NCBI GenBank assembly: GCA_934408835.1
Contig: CAKRVU010000102.1
Location: 1 to 5,415, forward strand
Length of the DNA stretch: 5,415 nt
Source of the DNA: an uncultured Oscillospiraceae bacterium
GTDB lineage: Bacteria > Bacillota > Clostridia > Oscillospirales > Ruminococcaceae
Direction of reading: 5' to 3'
The position numbers were made by a program, and so were the translations under genes. The notes below the pieces were generated by a model that saw only the letters and a list, made by a program, of their open reading frames with translations, searched no databases and had not been told where the DNA came from. Position 1 is the stretch's first letter. The number at the start of each line of letters is the position of its first letter. Of the stretch, positions 1 to 4,840 are shown piece by piece.

Positions 1-544
1 CCACCGGGTTTGGGATGACATAAACTGGTTTTTGGACACCGCATTGACGGAAGAACTCCTCCACCTTTTTAGAAGGACCCGTTAGGCAGGTAGCCCGTTC
101 GGCCAGGCTTTTAGCGTATGCGTGCGCTGATTTTTTGGCGATTCGGAGCAGAGGTTTTGCGGCAATATAATAGAGATAGTCATCGTACATGGTGTGCAGG
201 GTGTAAATTAGCGGGATGTTCAGCGCCTTTGCGGCGATCGCGCCTGAATAGCCGACGCCAAATTCGGTATGAATATGAATGATATCCGGGTTGAATTGCT
301 TGATATAGCGATAACGGAGTTTACTGATGGGGGTGGCGACGCCGTAATCGTAAATTTTTTTGATGCTGACGCTGGGACAGTACAGGACGCCATTTTTGAG
401 GGAATATCGTTTGGCGTTTGGGTTTGCCGTAACAACAAGAACCTGGTGACCCAATTGCTCCAATCCCTTGCGCAGCATATTGACGTGGGTGACAACGCCG
501 TTGATATAAGGGATGTATGTTTCTGTAAACAAGGCAATGCGCAT
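1..544 (-). CDS. GT4-family glycosyltransferase, N-terminal part (runs off left edge)
   Basis: The complementary strand encodes 181 residues in frame from an ATG at 544 to the window edge, so the C-terminal half is missing. The protein opens with MRIALFTETYIPYINGVVTH, the usual start of GT-B fold, GT4 (group 1) glycosyltransferases, where a Gly-containing loop follows the first strand. Other family-like segments are NPDIIHIHTEFG (about 85-96), YTLHTMYDDYLYYIA (114-128), LTGPSKKVEEFFR (154-166) and VIPNPV at the end, which precedes the nucleotide-sugar-binding C-terminal domain. Relatives in Firmicutes include diacylglycerol glucosyltransferases that make membrane glycolipids, so a cytoplasmic, membrane-associated enzyme using a nucleotide sugar is likely. 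The acceptor is inferred, not shown. An AAAGGA Shine-Dalgarno (557-562) lies 12 nt upstream, rather far. The gene is divergent from trxB. The family is certain, the substrate is not. Confidence 0.9.
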   Translation of the reverse strand, partial: MRIALFTETYIPYINGVVTHVNMLRKGLEQLGHQVLVVTANPNAKRYSLKNGVLYCPSVSIKKIYDYGVATPISKLRYRYIKQFNPDIIHIHTEFGVGYSGAIAAKALNIPLIYTLHTMYDDYLYYIAAKPLLRIAKKSAHAYAKSLAERATCLTGPSKKVEEFFRQCGVQKPVYVIPNPV

Positions 545-575
545 ATGCGTTTTCGTTCCTTTCTATCAGAAAGAG

Positions 576-629
576 CGATACCGGCGGGGAGAGGGTGAGG
601 TTGATGTTTTGGGAGCGGTTGCGGTATCG
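576..629 (-). repeat. Inverted repeat in the glycosyltransferase leader
   Basis: The 8-bp arms CGATACCG (576-583) and CGGTATCG (622-629) are perfect complements around a 38-nt, C-rich (minus strand) loop. They lie in the predicted 5' leader of the glycosyltransferase mRNA. A second small hairpin, CTTTCT/AGAAAG with a 3-nt loop (559-573), overlaps part of the Shine-Dalgarno. Either may be a transcript structure or an operator. No known riboswitch or attenuator is recognised. Confidence 0.3.
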
Positions 630-662
630 ACAAATTCAAGCTATTAGATGTGATCTGTTTTT

Positions 663-690
663 ATTATAACAGAAAAAACAAAAAAATCAA
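663..690 (-). promoter_or_regulatory. Probable sigma-A promoter of the glycosyltransferase gene
   Basis: On the minus strand, TTGATT (690-685) is followed after 16 nt by a perfect TATAAT (668-663). This is a near-consensus housekeeping promoter pointing at the glycosyltransferase. The start of transcription would be near 656, giving a leader of about 110 nt. No equally good promoter was seen for the divergent trxB; a TATAGT at 718-723 lacks a convincing -35 box. Confidence 0.6.
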
Positions 691-753
691 CGGAGCTTCT
701 TCGGTTTTGAAGTTGTTTATAGTAACAGAAAGAAAAATGGGAATTCTGAAAAC

Positions 754-759
754 AGGAGG
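754..759 (+). promoter_or_regulatory. Ribosome binding site that fixes the trxB start
   Basis: AGGAGG is followed after 7 nt by ATG at 767. The open frame extends back to 650, but the extra 39 codons are AT-rich, have no Shine-Dalgarno and precede the conserved start of the family, so 767 is the start. Confidence 0.9.
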
Positions 760-766
760 CGTTATA

Positions 767-1693
767 ATGAGATATGATTTACTGGTGATCGGCGCGGGGA
801 CAGCGGGGCTTTCCGCAGCTATTTACGGAGTGCGTGCCGGATTAAAGACTATTTGTATTGAGGACGCGGTACATGGCGGGCAGATTGTCAACACGCCCGA
901 GGTTGTCAACTATCCCGGGATTCCGGTCATTACGGGAATAGAGTTTGCCAATCAGTTGTATCAGCAGGCAACATCGCTCGGCGCACAGGTGTTTTATGAA
1001 CAAATCGACGGGCTGGATTTCGGGGTTTTTCCCAAACGAGTTCATACTACTCGGTGCGAGTACCAGGCGGATGCGGTGATTATTGCGAATGGGGCGCGTC
1101 ACCGGAAGCTTGGGTGCGCTGGGGAGGACGCCTTTGAAGGGAAGGGGGTATCCTATTGCGCTGCATGCGATGGGAACTTTTTCAAGAGCCAGGTTGTTTG
1201 TGTAGTCGGAGGAGGAAATACCGCTTTAGAGGATGCGCTCTATCTTTCGCGTATCTGTCGCGAGGTTCATTTGATACACAGGAGAGATACGTTTCGGGCG
1301 AGTGCGGCGGTCGTAGAACAGGTTAGGCAAACGCAAAACATCCTATTGCATTTATCCTGTACCGTTTCTGAGATTTTGGGAGAAAGCACCGTAAACGCTA
1401 TTCGGATAGCAGATGCGGTGGGGGATGCCGGAGAGGAGACAATTTCGGTGTCAGGAGTATTTATCGCAGTTGGGTTACAGCCGAACAATACCATATTTGA
1501 CCGGTGGGTGGATTTGGATTCGGGCGGTTATATTGTTGCCGGAGAGGATTGCAAAACGAAGACGGAGGGGTTATTTGCTGCGGGTGATACGCGCACAAAA
1601 CAGGTCAGACAGTTGGTGACGGCGGCCGCGGACGGCGCGATTGCGGCAACGGGAGCGTCTCAGTATCTATATTCTAAAAATTCCAAAAAATAA
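767..1693 (+). CDS. trxB: Thioredoxin reductase (NADPH, FAD)
   Basis: This 308-aa protein has the normal length for low-molecular-weight bacterial thioredoxin reductase. It passes electrons from NADPH through FAD and a redox-active disulfide to thioredoxin in the cytoplasm. Visible motifs in order are: the FAD dinucleotide-binding loop GAGTAGLSAA (9-18); HGGQI (36-40); the CAAC redox centre followed by Asp (C131, C134, D135, in YCAACDGNFF); the NADPH-binding loop GGGNTALEDA (148-157); HRRDTFRA (171-178), whose arginines contact the NADPH 2'-phosphate in characterised homologues; and the C-terminal FAD motif GLFAAGDTRTKQVRQL (268-283). All catalytic positions are present, so it should be active. 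It appears monocistronic: it is divergent from the glycosyltransferase and followed by a strong terminator. A TrxR-like flavoprotein of another pathway is the only alternative, and the standard NADPH motifs make that less likely. Confidence 0.95.
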   Translation: MRYDLLVIGAGTAGLSAAIYGVRAGLKTICIEDAVHGGQIVNTPEVVNYPGIPVITGIEFANQLYQQATSLGAQVFYEQIDGLDFGVFPKRVHTTRCEYQADAVIIANGARHRKLGCAGEDAFEGKGVSYCAACDGNFFKSQVVCVVGGGNTALEDALYLSRICREVHLIHRRDTFRASAAVVEQVRQTQNILLHLSCTVSEILGESTVNAIRIADAVGDAGEETISVSGVFIAVGLQPNNTIFDRWVDLDSGGYIVAGEDCKTKTEGLFAAGDTRTKQVRQLVTAAADGAIAATGASQYLYSKNSKK

Positions 1694-1708
1694 TTGGAAG
1701 AGATAAAA

Positions 1709-1762
1709 AGGGTATTTTTTCAGATTTTTGAGTAGATTTCTGAAAAAATACCCTCTTTTTTT
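1709..1762 (+). terminator. Intrinsic terminator after trxB
   Basis: A perfect 16-bp stem is formed by AGGGTATTTTTTCAGA (1709-1724) and TCTGAAAAAATACCCT (1739-1754), with a 14-nt loop. It is followed by C and seven T (1756-1762). An A run just before the left arm means it could also act on the opposite strand. It separates trxB from the cotJ operon. Confidence 0.93.
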
Positions 1763-1794
1763 ATTTTAAAGAATGAGACGAAAGATTGGCGTTG

Positions 1795-1821
1795 TCAGAT
1801 TGGACTCAAAATACATAAGAT
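1795..1821 (+). promoter_or_regulatory. Weak candidate sigma-E promoter for cotJ
   Basis: TCAGATT (1795-1801) resembles the sigma-E -35 element, with one mismatch to TCATATT. CATAAGAT (1814-1821) matches six of eight positions of the -10 consensus CATACAAT. The 12-nt spacing is shorter than the usual 14-15, and an alternative -10, GATAAAAT (1819-1826), would give 17. The B. subtilis cotJ operon is known to depend on sigma-E in the mother cell, which is the main reason to propose this. The site lies immediately before the cotJA ribosome binding site (AAAGGAG, 1829-1835), leaving a very short leader. Confidence 0.25.
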
Positions 1822-1839
1822 AAAATCGAAAGGAGACTG

Positions 1840-2076
1840 ATGATTTTGAATAATACAAATAAGCCTTCTGAATATACGGAAGAGCAATGTGAAATGAAGC
1901 GGCTGGCTCCTGTAACGGGAGGCAATCAATCCGGTATGTTCGAATGTCTGCCCATTGGAATGGCATACGTACCATGGCAAAGATGGAACAAGGTGTATCA
2001 AGAGGATGTGGCGCTTAATCGGGGTACAATTTTTCCAGAATTGGATTTGCCATTTTTAGGGGAAGAGGTGATGTGA
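1840..2076 (+). CDS. cotJA: Spore coat-associated protein CotJA
   Basis: This 78-aa protein has the CotJA core near its C-terminus: LPIGMAYVPWQRW, then KVYQEDVALNRGTIFPELDL and PF. The family shows the pattern AyVPfQ.w...y....AL.rGTlFPeL..Pf. No signal peptide or membrane segment is present. CotJA is a component of the spore coat, made in the mother cell and needed for assembly of CotJC in B. subtilis. The N-terminal 30 or so residues are polar and not conserved. The start is chosen by AAAGGAG (1829-1835) four nt before ATG. A TTG two codons further on is possible but less likely. It is the first gene of cotJA-cotJB-cotJC and its stop is 1 nt from the cotJB ATG. Confidence 0.9.
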   Translation: MILNNTNKPSEYTEEQCEMKRLAPVTGGNQSGMFECLPIGMAYVPWQRWNKVYQEDVALNRGTIFPELDLPFLGEEVM

Positions 2077-2077
2077 T

Positions 2078-2332
2078 ATGATGAGTGAACGGGAGAAATT
2101 GTTGAGACAGTATCAAGAAGCTGATTTTGCCTTGTTTGACGCTACATTATATTTAGATACCCATCCTACAGATAAGCGGGCGCTGGAATATTTTGATCAG
2201 TATCAGAAGCTGAGCCAAGAAGCGCGGGAAGCCTTTACTAGTAAATTTGGTGCGTTGCAGAGCGATCAGGTGAACACAGGAAATCGGTTTTCATGGGTTG
2301 ACAATCCGTGGCCTTGGGAGGTAGAGGATTAA
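2078..2332 (+). CDS. cotJB: Spore coat protein CotJB
   Basis: This 84-aa protein is of normal length for CotJB and shows its signatures: LLRQYQEADFALFDATLYLD followed by THPTDKRALEYF (about 8-40), an amphipathic helical middle, and the Trp-rich end FSWVDNPWPWE (about 71-81). CotJB is a small inner-coat protein of the spore that acts together with CotJA and CotJC; its biochemical role is not known. Two adjacent ATG codons (2078 and 2081) could start translation. The GAGGTG inside the end of cotJA gives good spacing to either, and the first is taken. The operon is tight, with 1 nt to each neighbour, so translational coupling is likely. Confidence 0.92.
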   Translation: MMSEREKLLRQYQEADFALFDATLYLDTHPTDKRALEYFDQYQKLSQEAREAFTSKFGALQSDQVNTGNRFSWVDNPWPWEVED

Positions 2333-2333
2333 T

Positions 2334-2609
2334 ATGTGGAATTATGAGAAAAAATTGGAGCATCCAATTAAAATAAAAAATCCAAATCCGACGATGGCAA
2401 AATTGGTAGCAAGTCAGTTTGGAGGACCCCACGGTGAACTAGGCGCTTCTTTAAGATATCTCTCTCAAAGGTTTGCCATGCCGTACAAAGAGGTAAAGGC
2501 GATATTGACTGATATTGGTAGAGAAGCATCGGAAATGTTCCGTTTGGGGTCATCGCCCTTTGGGTGGTTTGAGGGTCGTATAACTCCATTTCATGGAAAG
2601 CGAATTTAA
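2334..2609 (+). CDS. cotJC: CotJC, N-terminal fragment interrupted by a recombinase element
   Basis: The first 62 residues are typical CotJC, a manganese-catalase-like ferritin-fold protein of the spore coat: MWNYEKKLEHPIKIKNPNPT, then AKLVASQFGGPHGELGASL, RYLSQRF and ILTDIG. GELGA carries a Glu (residue 35) at a metal-ligand position of the family. After LTDIG (57-62) the family continues with TEE..H.EM, but here the frame reads REASEMFRLGSSPFGWFEG and ends at residue 91, where about 190 are expected. The second Glu/His ligand pair and everything after it are therefore lost. The last 20 codons lie antisense to the 3' end of the serine recombinase gene, so this tail is element sequence. The fragment cannot be a functional catalase-like protein as it stands. 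Precise excision of the element could rebuild it if the 3' half survives beyond the window. GAGG (2325-2328) sits 6 nt before the ATG. Confidence 0.88.
   Translation: MWNYEKKLEHPIKIKNPNPTMAKLVASQFGGPHGELGASLRYLSQRFAMPYKEVKAILTDIGREASEMFRLGSSPFGWFEGRITPFHGKRI
2510..2549. other. Probable attachment-site junction (attL-like) inside cotJC
   Basis: Homology to CotJC ends after codon 62 (2517-2519) and the recombinase stop codon is at 2550-2552, so the crossover should lie between. The stretch contains a 13-nt interrupted palindrome, CGGAAATGTTCCG (2530-2542). Just to the left, GATATTG occurs twice, 10 nt apart (2501-2507 and 2511-2517). Large serine recombinases usually use attP sites beside their own gene and a 2-bp crossover core, so the exact core cannot be read without the other junction. 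Confidence 0.5.
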
Positions 2610-4160
2610 GTACACATCAATGTTGTCTTTGTCTATCACTACCATTTTATCTAAGATGTGTTTATAGAACACGTCTTCATACGGGGTGCCGCCGACAATC
2701 TCATTGATAGATTTGTTCATCCTGCGTATAAGCTGCTGTTGCTGTTTCATTTCCTGTTGCCTATCGGCGCTGTTCATAACAGCTCCTAGCTCTGCGATTT
2801 CTGCATCGCACTTCGACCGTGCCTCTGAAAATTCTTCTTTGGTTATCTCTCCAGACAGATAAATGTCAATCAGTTTTGTACGTTTATCGTGGGCGCTTTT
2901 AATCTGGGTTTTCAACTTTATAACATCTATGCTAGTCGCATCCGTAGTGATTATGGATTTGATGATGGAAATCAGGTTATTTGTGATTTTTTCTTTGTCG
3001 TATTTCAGGCTTTTGGTAACAAGATACATTATATGAACCGCGTCTTCATTTCGGATAGACAAGCCCGTACAGCCGACTTGATTTCCTGCCTTGTTGATAT
3101 GGGGTTTGCCGTGTTTCACTGCTTCATTGCAGCGCCACGCTTGATAGCGACTACCGTTTTGTCGAGTCTTATATCTTGCCACATAGCTTGAGCCACAGCA
3201 GCCGCATTTGATTTTTCCAGAAAACAGATAGCGGTTGCTGTGCTTTACCTTACCCTCCTGCGAAAGTGACTTTGCGTCTAAAATACGGTTTGCTTTATCA
3301 AACAATTCACGGGATATAATTGGCTCGTGGTGGTCTTTGATGATAACAAATTCCTCTTGACCTTGGTTGTATTTCTTTTCGTGGGATAAAAAATCTGGAG
3401 TATAGGTCTTTTTCTGTACTAAGTCACCACAGTATTTTTCATTGCGTATAATTCGCAGGATAACCGTATTACTCCATTCTTTTACTCGCATAGGGTGAAT
3501 GCCTTCTTCCAGAAGCTCACGGGCGATAACGTGCGTTCCTTTTCCTTCGGTCACAAACTTATGAAAGATAAGGCGTACAGCCTTTGCACCTTCCTCGTTG
3601 ACAGTCATTTTGCCGCCCTTGACATCGTATCCTAACATACTTCTGCCAAACACAACGCCTTGTTCCATCTGGCGTTTTTGTCCCCACTTTACACGTTCGG
3701 AAATCCTACGGCTCTCTTCCTGTGCGATAGAGGACATGATAGCCAGGCGAAGCTCTGCATCACCGTCTAAAGTATTGATATTGTCATTCATAAAGATTAC
3801 GCCGACGCCGTGCTTTTTGAGGTCACGGGTGTAATAGATACTGTCGAGGGTATTTCTTGCAAAACGGGAAATCTCTTTTGTGATAATCAAATCAAAGTCG
3901 CCGTTTTTCGCACATGCTATCATGCGGTTAAACTCTTTGCGCTTCTTGGTGTTCGTGCCAGAAATGCCCTCATCGGCAAAAATCTCGTACAGTTCCCAAT
4001 CTGGATTATGCTCAATATATTGTTTGAAATAACGCTGTTGACTTTCAAACGAATTGGCTTGGTCTTCATTGTTTGTGGAAACACGGCAATAGGCAACTGC
4101 ACGCTTTTTGGTATCGGCATGTTGTTTTTGCTCTTGATTTAAGCGTTCATATTGATTCAT
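2550..4160 (-). CDS. Large serine recombinase (site-specific integrase/excisionase)
   Basis: This 536-aa protein catalyses DNA strand exchange between attachment sites through a phosphoserine link. The N-terminal resolvase domain (about 20-160) has AVAYCRVST with the catalytic Ser28, the following ESQQ segment, DEGISGTNTKKRKEFNRM (63-80), KEISRFARN (95-103) with the conserved arginines, and IAQEESRRISERVKWG (145-160) of the E helix. A recombinase domain follows (about 175-295). The zinc ribbon has C319/C322 and C344/C364, and a Gln/Lys-rich coiled coil spans about 410-490. Length and layout fit the TnpX/SpoIVCA/phage-integrase class and the protein looks complete. The frame is open back to 4235, but AAAGGAG (4174-4168) lies 7 nt before the ATG at 4160, which is therefore chosen. 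The gene is convergent with broken cotJC and overlaps its chimeric tail by 60 nt. It is the likely agent of the cotJC insertion, and an excisive role needs a directionality factor. Confidence 0.95.
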   Translation of the reverse strand: MNQYERLNQEQKQHADTKKRAVAYCRVSTNNEDQANSFESQQRYFKQYIEHNPDWELYEIFADEGISGTNTKKRKEFNRMIACAKNGDFDLIITKEISRFARNTLDSIYYTRDLKKHGVGVIFMNDNINTLDGDAELRLAIMSSIAQEESRRISERVKWGQKRQMEQGVVFGRSMLGYDVKGGKMTVNEEGAKAVRLIFHKFVTEGKGTHVIARELLEEGIHPMRVKEWSNTVILRIIRNEKYCGDLVQKKTYTPDFLSHEKKYNQGQEEFVIIKDHHEPIISRELFDKANRILDAKSLSQEGKVKHSNRYLFSGKIKCGCCGSSYVARYKTRQNGSRYQAWRCNEAVKHGKPHINKAGNQVGCTGLSIRNEDAVHIMYLVTKSLKYDKEKITNNLISIIKSIITTDATSIDVIKLKTQIKSAHDKRTKLIDIYLSGEITKEEFSEARSKCDAEIAELGAVMNSADRQQEMKQQQQLIRRMNKSINEIVGGTPYEDVFYKHILDKMVVIDKDNIDVYLNSLSMKWSYTTLKPPKGR

Positions 4161-4167
4161 ATCAAAG

Positions 4168-4214
4168 CTCCTTTTTCGGTAATCTGTGTTACTGCATTTA
4201 TGATAGAAAAAGGA
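4168..4214 (-). promoter_or_regulatory. Inverted repeat burying the recombinase ribosome binding site
   Basis: In the minus-strand transcript TCCTTTTTC (4214-4206) is perfectly complementary to GAAAAAGGA (4177-4169), which contains most of the recombinase Shine-Dalgarno AAAGGAG (4174-4168). The loop is 28 nt. If the arms pair, the ribosome binding site is occluded. The pairing is seen in the sequence; a regulatory role is inferred. Confidence 0.4.
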
Positions 4215-4234
4215 ATAGGTGAAAACGCCAAGCA

Positions 4235-4441
4235 CTATGCCCGGCGTCCATTTCTCTGACTTTCACTGTATTGTTGTTCAAGTTCGACCAAACAGCGCTC
4301 ACGCTGGGAATGCGTTAATAGCTTTCTTTGCTCCAGCGAAAGAAGTATTGACTTTTGGATATTCATCAGGAACGCTGCGTGTTCCTGTTCATTTAATTCT
4401 GGAACAGGGTCGCCAACATAAACAAATTCTCTAGCTTTCAT
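4235..4441 (-). CDS. Small SHOCT-like protein upstream of the recombinase
   Basis: This 68-aa soluble protein starts MKAREFVYVGDPVPELNEQE and continues with a helical, charged C-terminal half, SILLSLEQRKLLTHSQRERC followed by LVELEQQY (about 31-58). That half resembles the SHOCT (short C-terminal) pattern of a hydrophobic helix, a turn with LT, and a second Glu/Lys-rich helix. Small proteins of this kind are often found just before serine recombinases in Firmicute elements. The start is fixed by AGGAGGTG (4455-4448), 6 nt before ATG at 4441; a GTG at 4450 lies inside that site. The recombinase ATG follows 74 nt after the stop, so the two are probably co-transcribed. A role as accessory or directionality factor is possible but only inferred. 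No DNA-binding motif is obvious. Confidence 0.75.
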   Translation of the reverse strand: MKAREFVYVGDPVPELNEQEHAAFLMNIQKSILLSLEQRKLLTHSQRERCLVELEQQYSESQRNGRRA

Positions 4442-4446
4442 AGTCA

Positions 4447-4500
4447 ACACCTCCTCGTTTTCAATATATGAGCTATTGCTTGTACTATATAACGAGGTGT
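4447..4500 (-). promoter_or_regulatory. Inverted repeat burying the ribosome binding site of the small protein
   Basis: On the minus strand ACACCTCGTT (4500-4491) pairs with AACGAGGAGGTGT (4459-4447) with a 3-nt bulge. The second arm contains the whole Shine-Dalgarno AGGAGGTG (4455-4448). The stem can be lengthened by ATATA (4490-4486) with TATAT (4468-4464) after a short unpaired stretch. It may be an RNA hairpin that limits translation or a DNA operator. No clear sigma-A promoter was identified here; a TATAGT at 4489-4484 lacks a good -35 box. Confidence 0.45.
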
Positions 4501-4653
4501 CTAATGAAAAAGTCTATCCAAAATTATCCAGTCCTTTCGCAGACATTATTTGCGGTGTACTACTTACACACGTTTATGGTATCAGCATAGGGAAAAATGT
4601 TTTGCAAATGGATGTTCGACTTTTCAAAAAGCAATCATCTTATTTTGACTGCA

Positions 4654-4694
4654 TAAAGAAAAACAGGGCGAGAGTTTTTATCCTCTCGTCCTGT
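4654..4694 (-). terminator. Intrinsic terminator of the surface protein gene
   Basis: On the minus strand ACAGGACGAGAG (4694-4683) and CTCTCGCCCTGT (4674-4663) form a 12-bp stem with one A-C mismatch and an 8-nt loop. It is followed by a T-rich run, TTTTCTTT (4661-4654). It lies about 147 nt beyond the surface protein stop codon and insulates the recombinase module from that transcript. Confidence 0.7.
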
Positions 4695-4698
4695 CATC

Positions 4699-4710
4699 TA
4701 ACAATTGTTA
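4699..4710. repeat. 12-nt perfect palindrome
   Basis: TAACAATTGTTA reads the same on both strands and sits next to the terminator, in the 3' untranslated region of the surface protein gene. It could be a protein-binding site, but no repeated copy was seen in the window and chance is possible. Confidence 0.3.
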
Positions 4711-4840
4711 TCAGCAGATAAGTCCGGTATTTATCGCATTTTCTCTAAGCACTCTCACACGCAGGGAAGAGTGACGGAGGAAAAGTGGATGCCGCTTCTT
4801 ACTTGCATGATAAAAATGAGATTTTAATCTGATGTGTCTA

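Larger units (their letters stand above)
4501..4840. other. Non-coding stretch between the recombinase module and the surface protein gene
   Basis: No supported gene lies here. One plus-strand frame (4476-4721) is open from a TTG, but it has no ribosome binding site, begins inside the hairpin above and resembles nothing known. The stretch holds the leftward terminator (4654-4694), a 12-nt palindrome (4699-4710) and a 6-bp inverted repeat, CACTCT (4750-4755) with AGAGTG (4768-4773). The part from 4501 to about 4650 is AT-rich with no structure that I could recognise. There is no sign of the cotJC 3' half. Confidence 0.6.

Noticed and set aside
220..639. Open frames on both strands over the glycosyltransferase
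   Set aside because: They are shadows of the real minus-strand frame, which matches GT4 enzymes along its whole visible length.
650..766. N-terminal extension of the thioredoxin reductase (39 extra codons)
   Set aside because: The sequence is AT-rich without a ribosome binding site, and AGGAGG at 754-759 with ATG at 767 matches the family start exactly.
2530..2542. CGGAAATGTTCCG as a terminator for the recombinase
   Set aside because: The stem is only 5 bp and no T run follows on either strand; it is better kept as a possible recombination-site feature.
2889..4142. Several plus-strand frames of about 80-110 codons inside the recombinase gene
   Set aside because: They lie antisense to a complete, motif-rich recombinase and show no recognisable product or translation signals.
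4161..4235. 25-residue N-terminal extension of the recombinase
   Set aside because: It would begin at a GTG overlapping the stop of the small protein, with no Shine-Dalgarno. AAAGGAG precedes the ATG at 4160.
4476..4721. 81-codon plus-strand frame as a gene or the cotJC 3' half
   Set aside because: It has a TTG start with no ribosome binding site, no similarity to CotJC (no H.E, no later family motifs), and overlaps a hairpin and a terminator.
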